NCBI GenBank assembly: GCA_937892995.1
Contig: CALBJS010000047.1
Location: 1-18,360, forward strand
DNA from: an uncultured Peptococcaceae bacterium
GTDB taxonomy: Bacteria; Bacillota; Desulfitobacteriia; Desulfitobacteriales; Syntrophobotulaceae
Direction of reading: 5' to 3'
DNA length: 18,360 nucleotides
Part shown: positions 14,018-18,360 of the stretch, piece by piece
Numbering within the stretch: position 1 is the first letter of the stretch
Layout of the letters: each line of letters starts with the position of its first letter
The notes under the pieces: generated by a model
Databases searched by the model: none
The model's input: only the letters and a program-made list of their open reading frames with translations
What the model was told of the DNA's origin: nothing
Translations under genes and position numbers: made by a program

Positions 14018-15376
14018 TTGGCTAAGACAAAAACTAAATTTTTTTGCCGGGAATGTGGTCAGGAAAGTACCCGCTGGCTCGGACGTTGTCCGGGTTGTGG
14101 CGAATGGAATACTTTTGTCGAGGAACGAATCGAAAAATCTGAGCATAAAAATGTCAAAGGGGCCGTCATGGCGACCCCTTTGACTGAAATCGAAATCGTA
14201 GAAGGACAGAGAATGGATACCGGCAGTACGGAATTGAACAGGGTCTTAGGAGGAGGGGTAGTGGCTGGAGCCCTCATCCTTTTGAGTGGAGAGCCGGGAA
14301 TTGGGAAATCGACCTTATTTCTCCAGATGGCAGAGTTTCTCTCCCGTCAAACAGATGTCCTCTATGTGTCGGGGGAGGAATCTGCCCGCCAAATCAAGCT
14401 GAGGGCGGATAGGATGAATATAGCCTCTCCTAGAGTACATATCCTTACGGAGACTTCTTTAGAAACTGTTCGTTCAGAAGTTTTAAGCAAAGATTACCGG
14501 GTTCTTTTTATCGATTCTATTCAGACCATGGTTCTTGATGAGCTACAATCAGCTCCGGGAAGTGTCAGCCAAGTTAGAGAAGGTGCGGCCTTTCTTTTAA
14601 AATTAGCTAAGGAGAATGAGATTACTGTCTTTTTAGTTGGACATGTTACCAAAGAAGGTGCTATTGCAGGCCCTAGAGTCTTAGAACATATAGTAGACAC
14701 GGTATTGTATTTTGAAGGTGATCAACACCACATCTTCCGCCTGCTTCGAGCGGTGAAAAACCGTTTTGGCCCTGCCAATGAGATTGGGGTATTCGAGATG
14801 AGAGGGGACGGATTGGTGGAGGTCGAGAATCCCTCTATGCTTTTCATGGGAGATAGCCCGCATGCGGCTGCCGGTTCAGCAGTCGCTGTAACCATAGAAG
14901 GGACAAGACCTCTATTGGTAGAGATCCAAGCCTTGGTAACCCCTACGGTTTTTGTTCCCCCCCGAAGGACTGTTAATGGAATGGATTATCATCGCTTACT
15001 TATGCTGCTGGCCGTACTGGATAAAAGAGCAGGTTATTCTTTTAGTACCAGGGATGTTTTTATAAATATTGCCGGGGGGCTGGAGATTAGTGAACCTGCA
15101 GCAGATTTAGCTGTTATCGCTGCAGTGATGTCCGGCTTAAAAGAAAAACCTTTAGGTAGAACAGCATTTATTGGGGAGTTAGGTCTTACAGGTGAGATCA
15201 GAGGAGTTTCGCAGATCGAGCAGAGGGTAAGAGAAGCAGAGAAGTTTGGTTTTAAGGAGTGTATTGTACCTCAAGTGAACTCCCCCCGACTAGAAAAGAC
15301 GGCCATTAAGATTTATCCTGTAAAGACAATCGAAGAATTACTGGAGATGTTAAGCGAAGCGCCACACCGCAAATAA
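14018..15376 (+). CDS. radA: DNA repair / recombination protein RadA (Sms)
   Basis: RadA is a RecA-like helicase-type ATPase that drives branch migration during recombinational repair. The 452-residue protein starts at TTG 14018 behind GGGGGGAGAG. An N-terminal C4 zinc finger (C10, C13, C24, C27) is followed by Walker A G91-EPGIGKST, Walker B RVLFIDSIQTM, and the RadA signature K247-NRFG. The C-terminal Lon-type domain runs from about 275 to the end (VAVTIEGTRPLLVEIQALV, FINIAGGLEISEPAADLA, FIGELGLTGEIRGV). The protein ends SEAPHRK, and the last codons lie inside the first copy of an imperfect direct repeat. radA commonly follows clpC in Firmicutes. Here an 87-bp gap without an obvious terminator allows read-through from clpC. 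Confidence 0.96.
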   Translation: MAKTKTKFFCRECGQESTRWLGRCPGCGEWNTFVEERIEKSEHKNVKGAVMATPLTEIEIVEGQRMDTGSTELNRVLGGGVVAGALILLSGEPGIGKSTLFLQMAEFLSRQTDVLYVSGEESARQIKLRADRMNIASPRVHILTETSLETVRSEVLSKDYRVLFIDSIQTMVLDELQSAPGSVSQVREGAAFLLKLAKENEITVFLVGHVTKEGAIAGPRVLEHIVDTVLYFEGDQHHIFRLLRAVKNRFGPANEIGVFEMRGDGLVEVENPSMLFMGDSPHAAAGSAVAVTIEGTRPLLVEIQALVTPTVFVPPRRTVNGMDYHRLLMLLAVLDKRAGYSFSTRDVFINIAGGLEISEPAADLAVIAAVMSGLKEKPLGRTAFIGELGLTGEIRGVSQIEQRVREAEKFGFKECIVPQVNSPRLEKTAIKIYPVKTIEELLEMLSEAPHRK

Positions 15377-15489
15377 AGGAGCAAAGCACTGCGGTATAGA
15401 CACGGTAAAACTAATATGTAAGAAATGAGTTAAGCGAAGCACCACACCGAAATTAAGGGAGCAAGGTACTACGGTATAGACACAGAACT
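15350..15489 (+). repeat. Imperfect direct repeat, two copies 80 bp apart, beginning inside radA
   Basis: Copy A (15350-15412) and copy B (15430-15489) share the blocks TTAAGCGAAGC, CCACACCG, GGAGCAA, ACT and CGGTATAGACAC in the same order, with scattered substitutions. Copy A contains the final radA codons and stop. Copy B contains the same segment untranslated. Within copy A, ACCGCA and TGCGGT can pair across about 20 nt. In copy B only ACCG and CGGT remain. This looks like a tandem duplication or two copies of a dispersed short repeat rather than coding sequence. Confidence 0.8.
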
Positions 15490-15496
15490 AAATTAA

Positions 15497-15528
15497 AAAT
15501 GACTTGCTTTATTCAGGCAAATCATTTT
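15497..15528. terminator. Bidirectional terminator-like hairpin between radA and the minus-strand gene
   Basis: AAATGACTTGC (15497-15507) pairs with GCAAATCATTT (15517-15527), with one mismatch, around a 9-nt loop. TTTT follows on the plus strand, and on the minus strand the stem runs into ATTTTTAATTT. It suits the end of radA and, better, the end of the gene at 15570. Confidence 0.6.
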
Positions 15529-15569
15529 AGGAATTAACTAGGACATCTTTAATCCTTTTCTAAGCTTAA

Positions 15570-15962
15570 TCATCTAAGATTATATACGGTGAGGGTTTCA
15601 AGCCTGGCCTTCTCATTTCCTAGGATTTCATTTATAGAAAAGTCTAGGGTATTGGCTAAGGCAGCGATGTAGAAAAATTGTTTTCCTAGCTCTGCCTCCA
15701 AGACTTCACGGCAACTGGGACAGAGGTTTCCTTTGAGATGGCTCGTGTAAATATATTTAAGATCGGCGAGAGTGGCATCTTCGGGGATAGTGGTCTTTTG
15801 GGCGTCCACTGTTATACAGCCACATGAAGTAACAGATTTCACCACAGCCCGATTGACCCGAGCTGAAGCTTCCTGCCCTTTGGAGAGGATATCTAGGATA
15901 CTTTGATGCTGAATTAGCATAGAATCAACTGTTTTTTGAAAATCATCAATAGCTTGACTCAT
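15570..15962 (-). CDS. Conserved-looking protein with paired cysteines, unknown function
   Basis: This protein has 130 residues from ATG at complement 15960-15962. A longer reading from GTG at 15974 is unlikely because that GTG directly abuts the AAAGGAG ribosome-binding site (15975-15981), which is well spaced to the ATG. The N-terminal half is helical (MSQAIDDFQKTVDSML ... SILDILSKGQEASARVNRA). It then has C-G-C (VTSCGCITVDA, residues 47 and 49 of this start) and a C-P-S-C pair (NLCPSCREVLEAELG, 81 and 84), suggesting a metal site or redox pair. A second helical part follows (FFYIAALANTLDFSINEIL). I have seen similar proteins near radA in Peptococcaceae, but no function is established. It has a near-consensus promoter and its own terminator, so it is transcribed alone against the flanking operons. 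Confidence 0.7.
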   Translation of the reverse strand: MSQAIDDFQKTVDSMLIQHQSILDILSKGQEASARVNRAVVKSVTSCGCITVDAQKTTIPEDATLADLKYIYTSHLKGNLCPSCREVLEAELGKQFFYIAALANTLDFSINEILGNEKARLETLTVYNLR

Positions 15963-15991
15963 AGAATATTGCACTCCTTTCCGCCAATTTA

Positions 15992-16021
15992 ATTATAGAC
16001 AGTTACGCCCTAAATTGTCAA
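15992..16021 (-). promoter_or_regulatory. Consensus sigma-A promoter for the minus-strand gene at 15570-15962
   Basis: On the minus strand a perfect TTGACA (complement 16016-16021) stands 18 nt from a perfect TATAAT (complement 15992-15997), about 30 bp ahead of the start codon. The -35 lies inside a small dyad (16008-16028, CCCTAAATTG / CAATTTGGGG). Confidence 0.8.
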
Positions 16022-16082
16022 TTTGGGGTAAAAAGGAAATCTTGCCGGAAAAATTATATTATAATACAATTTGTCGTTTACT

Positions 16083-16110
16083 TTGCTTGTATAAGGCAAA
16101 CTGTTATAAT
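16083..16110 (+). promoter_or_regulatory. Upstream promoter candidate for the PIN/TRAM gene
   Basis: TTGCTT (16083-16088) and TATAAT (16105-16110) are separated by 16 nt. A further TATAAT at 16060-16065 has no correctly spaced -35 (the nearest TTGCCG is only 12 nt away). Confidence 0.55.
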
Positions 16111-16155
16111 AAAGCTATACTAAAACGGGGGAACACGAACAGGATATTTCTAGGT

Positions 16156-16185
16156 TTGGAAAATTTCTGTAATCTAACGTATAAT
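16156..16185 (+). promoter_or_regulatory. Downstream promoter candidate for the PIN/TRAM gene
   Basis: TTGGAA (16156-16161) and TATAAT (16180-16185) are separated by 18 nt, about 45 bp before the start codon. Together with the 16083-16110 pair it suggests two stacked start sites for the yacL-ispD-ispF operon. Confidence 0.55.
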
Positions 16186-16230
16186 ATGAGGCGTTTTTAG
16201 CCAAAATATAGAAAAGGGGAGGTGATACTG

Positions 16231-17397
16231 ATGATTCGCAGAATAATTCGCGGCATCATCACCCTGTTGTTTGGTGCAGCAGGATTGTTTTTAGATAACA
16301 TGCTTATTAAGATTAAGGCATTTGCTCGGCTGAGTGAGTCGATAGGGTTACCGATTAGTTTATTTTGGACTTATATCATTTCATTTATCTTATTTGCTAT
16401 TATTGGTTTCTTAGTGGCTCCTGTTTGTATGAAGGTTTTTCTGGGATTAGTTAAATGGTTGGAGAGCAGGCTAACACGAATGCCGACCCATGAACTGATT
16501 GGGGGAGCATTAGGAGTTATCTCCGGTTTGCTAATAGCGAGCTTATTTAGTAGTTCTTTTTCTGATGTGCCTTTCATAGGTCCGGTTCTTTCGGTACTGA
16601 TAAGCATTTTCCTCGGTTATGTAGGTTTGATTATCGGCGTTAAACGTAAAGATGATATCCTTGGTTTTTTTAACTTTATTCCTAAGCTTAAAGGGGAAAA
16701 AAGTGATAAGGATAAAGGAAGAGAAGGCAAAGGACGTGATAAACGGATTCCGTCAAGTTACAAGGTACTTGATACTAGTGTAATCATAGATGGAAGAATA
16801 GCTGATATCGTAAAAACAGGATTCCTAGATGGGATACTCCTTATTCCAGGCTTTGTCTTAGAAGAATTGCGTCATATTGCCGATTCATCCGATATGCTCA
16901 AACGTAATCGTGGCCGAAGAGGGCTGGATATTTTAAACCAAATATCCAAAGAAGCTTTTATCGAGGTCGAAATCTATGAGAAAGATTTTGAAGACATAGC
17001 CGAAGTAGATAGTAAATTAGTTCGTTTAGCTAATGTTTTGGGTGCTCCGATCTTGACTAATGACTATAACCTGAATAAAGTTGCTGAACTTCAAGGGATC
17101 AAGGTCTTAAACATTAATGAATTAGCTAATGCCGTTAAGCCGGTAGTTCTACCCGGTGAAGAGATGTATGTTCAGGTTATGAAAGAAGGGAAAGAGGCCG
17201 GGCAAGGAGTAGCTTATCTCGATGATGGGACTATGGTCGTAATCGATGGTGGGCGTAGATACATCGGCCAACATACAACTGTACTGGTCACGACTGTGCT
17301 GCAGACTGCAGCCGGACGGATGATATTTGCCAAACCTAAAGGAGTATTGGAAAAATCCCCAGAGGAGTTTTCCCATGAAGTCAATGCATTCGGCTAA
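16231..17397 (+). CDS. yacL: PIN/TRAM-domain membrane protein (YacL type)
   Basis: This is a 388-residue protein. The ATG at 16231 is preferred to the GTG at 16222, because that GTG lies inside the ribosome-binding site GGGGAGGTG (16216-16224). Four membrane segments occupy about 4-22, 42-68, 87-108 and 114-137. After a charged linker comes a PIN nuclease-like domain with D181 in VLDTSVIIDGRI and the further acidic positions of LEELRHIAD and LTNDYNL. A C-terminal TRAM domain (about 310-375; GEEMYVQVMKEGKEAGQGVAYLDDGTMVVIDGG) usually binds RNA. A membrane-bound ribonuclease is the usual inference, but the substrate is not known for this family. The 3' end overlaps ispD by 23 bp, so the two are co-transcribed. 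In many Firmicutes disA stands between radA and this gene; it is absent here. Confidence 0.93.
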   Translation: MIRRIIRGIITLLFGAAGLFLDNMLIKIKAFARLSESIGLPISLFWTYIISFILFAIIGFLVAPVCMKVFLGLVKWLESRLTRMPTHELIGGALGVISGLLIASLFSSSFSDVPFIGPVLSVLISIFLGYVGLIIGVKRKDDILGFFNFIPKLKGEKSDKDKGREGKGRDKRIPSSYKVLDTSVIIDGRIADIVKTGFLDGILLIPGFVLEELRHIADSSDMLKRNRGRRGLDILNQISKEAFIEVEIYEKDFEDIAEVDSKLVRLANVLGAPILTNDYNLNKVAELQGIKVLNINELANAVKPVVLPGEEMYVQVMKEGKEAGQGVAYLDDGTMVVIDGGRRYIGQHTTVLVTTVLQTAAGRMIFAKPKGVLEKSPEEFSHEVNAFG

Positions 17398-18100
17398 GAT
17401 AGGTGCAATCATACCGGCCGCAGGGCGGGGACAACGGATGGGGGGTCAAGGCAACAAGCTCTTTCTTGAACTTGCCGGGACTCCTATTCTTTTATGTGCT
17501 CTAAAAACCTTTGAAGCCTGTCCTTACATTCGAGAAATCGTCATTCCCGCAGCTGTTAGCGATATTTCCGGTATTCGTAAGCTGGTTAGGGATAATGGTT
17601 TACGAAAAGTTACATCTATTGTCGAAGGGGGACAAGAGAGACAGGATTCAGTAGCGAAAGCACTTCAGGCCCTGGGCCCTAACATACAAAGGGTCGTGGT
17701 ACATGATGGTGCCAGACCTCTTTTGAGCTTAAAGGATTTGAACAATTTTCTTTCTGAAGCTGAGAGCTTAGAAGCCGCTATCATGGCTGTCCCCTTGAAA
17801 GATACTATAAAAAAAGTAGATAAGCAAGGTTGGGTAGTGGAGACCCCCCTAAGGGAATATCTAAGGGCGATTCAAACTCCCCAAATATTTGGCCGCCAGC
17901 TTTTAGAAAAAGTTCACAAACTTGCTTTAACTGAGGGGTATTCCGGGACAGATGATGCTTCACTAGTAGAGTGGCAAGGCTATGCGGTAAAAGTACTTAG
18001 GGGTTCATATGAAAATATTAAAGTCACAACACCTGAGGATTTGTTGTTGGCAGAAGCTATCCTGAGAAGACGGGAAGATACGAAGGGGAATGAATCATGA
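17375..18100 (+). CDS. ispD: 2-C-methyl-D-erythritol 4-phosphate cytidylyltransferase IspD
   Basis: IspD makes CDP-methylerythritol from CTP and methylerythritol 4-phosphate, the third step of the MEP isoprenoid pathway. The start is ATG 17375, behind AGAGGAG (17361-17367) at the right distance and inside the yacL end. Longer readings from further upstream would lie entirely within yacL. The protein is 241 residues, normal for the family. The CTP-binding loop is PAAGRGQRMGGQGNKLFLEL, in which Leu replaces the more common Gln after the conserved Lys. Other signatures are VVEGGQERQDSV-like (IVEGGQERQDSV), VHDGARP, TPQIF and TDDASLVEW. The stop overlaps the ispF start by 4 nt (ATGA), as expected for consecutive pathway enzymes. 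Confidence 0.96.
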   Translation: MKSMHSAKIGAIIPAAGRGQRMGGQGNKLFLELAGTPILLCALKTFEACPYIREIVIPAAVSDISGIRKLVRDNGLRKVTSIVEGGQERQDSVAKALQALGPNIQRVVVHDGARPLLSLKDLNNFLSEAESLEAAIMAVPLKDTIKKVDKQGWVVETPLREYLRAIQTPQIFGRQLLEKVHKLALTEGYSGTDDASLVEWQGYAVKVLRGSYENIKVTTPEDLLLAEAILRRREDTKGNES

Positions 18101-18360
18101 GGATAGGACTGGGATACGATGTTCACGCCTTGGTGCCGGGGTGTCCATTGATTTTAGGGGGAGTCGAGATTGAGCATTATAAGGGGTTGTTAGGTCATTC
18201 CGATGCAGATGTCTTAGGGCATGCGATTATGGATGCTCTGCTCGGAGCCTGTGCTTTAGGGGATATTGGGCAACATTTTCCCGATAGTGAGCAACGTTAC
18301 CGAGGGATATCAAGTCTAGAACTACTTGCCCAGGTAGGAGAGCTTATTCAGGCCCAGGGC
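18097..18360 (+). CDS. ispF: 2-C-methyl-D-erythritol 2,4-cyclodiphosphate synthase IspF, 5' part
   Basis: This is the first 88 codons of ispF, cut by the window end. The enzyme cyclizes CDP-methylerythritol 2-phosphate and releases CMP, two steps after IspD. MRIGLGYDVHAL supplies the zinc ligands D8 and H10, and H42 in ADVLGHAIMDALLGA is the third. GHSDADVL and ALGDIGQHFPDSEQRYRG are the family signatures. The ATG at 18097 overlaps the ispD stop, and GAAGGGG (18082-18088) serves as ribosome-binding site. The family works as a homotrimer. Confidence 0.96.
   Translation, partial: MRIGLGYDVHALVPGCPLILGGVEIEHYKGLLGHSDADVLGHAIMDALLGACALGDIGQHFPDSEQRYRGISSLELLAQVGELIQAQG

Noticed and set aside
6418..15386. 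13-nt match AAGGAGCAAAGCA upstream of the DUF3810 gene and in the radA-end repeat
   Set aside because: Exact matches of this length between two places are expected by chance in a window of this size, and the flanks do not match.
16015..16200. 61-codon plus-strand ORF before the PIN/TRAM gene
   Set aside because: It covers the promoter cluster, has no ribosome-binding site, and shows no conserved pattern.
1..18360. CRISPR array, tRNA or rRNA genes
   Set aside because: No regularly spaced identical repeats with unique spacers and no recognisable tRNA or rRNA segments were seen on reading.

Overview
The window looks like a low-to-mid G+C Gram-positive chromosome, most likely a clostridial member of the Peptococcaceae / Desulfitobacteriaceae type. 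The evidence is strong GGAGG ribosome-binding sites, the ctsR-mcsA-mcsB-clpC-radA order followed by a PIN/TRAM membrane protein and ispD-ispF, and protein sequences close to that group. The genus assignment is an inference from gene style and order, not the result of a search.

Region 1 (about 1-3530) is the right-hand end of an integrated conjugative-type mobile element. It holds the start of a minus-strand XRE repressor gene, a region-4-only sigma-like regulator, hairpins and terminator-like leaders, one or two very small ORFs, and a large serine recombinase last. The recombinase is broken by two separate -1 frame changes. The second falls exactly on a slippery T-TTT-TTA heptamer.

Region 2 (3552-5848) is a DUF255/YyaL-type thioredoxin-domain gene starting directly behind the element. 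A 20-bp insertion just before its CxxC motif breaks the frame and puts a stop in both the upstream and downstream frames, so it looks like a pseudogene. All three frame lesions of the window lie within about 1.6 kb. The coding sequences from 5942 onward show no frame lesion.

Region 3 (5942-9027) holds ordinary chromosomal genes: a small membrane protein (minus strand), a DUF3810-type membrane metalloprotease-like protein, a zinc-ribbon NUDIX hydrolase (minus strand), and an acidic protein with a C-terminal membrane anchor. Good hairpins separate the convergent pairs.

Region 4 (9071-15376) is the class III heat-shock operon. A terminator closes the preceding gene. A promoter covered by tandem CtsR heptads then drives ctsR, mcsA, mcsB and clpC, and radA follows. 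CtsR represses the operon. McsA and McsB (protein-arginine kinase) relieve repression and mark proteins for ClpC with ClpP. ClpC carries an unusual lysine-rich tail encoded by 9-nt tandem repeats. An 80-bp-period imperfect direct repeat starts inside the radA 3' end.

Region 5 (15497-18360) holds a minus-strand gene of unknown function with paired cysteines in the place where many Firmicutes have disA. A promoter-rich intergenic stretch follows, then the PIN/TRAM protein (YacL type) overlapping ispD, which overlaps ispF (cut by the window end). IspD and IspF are two steps of the MEP isoprenoid pathway. I did not find a clearly novel defence or metabolic system. The points most worth a second look are the lesions around the element end, the radA-end repeat and the ClpC tail.
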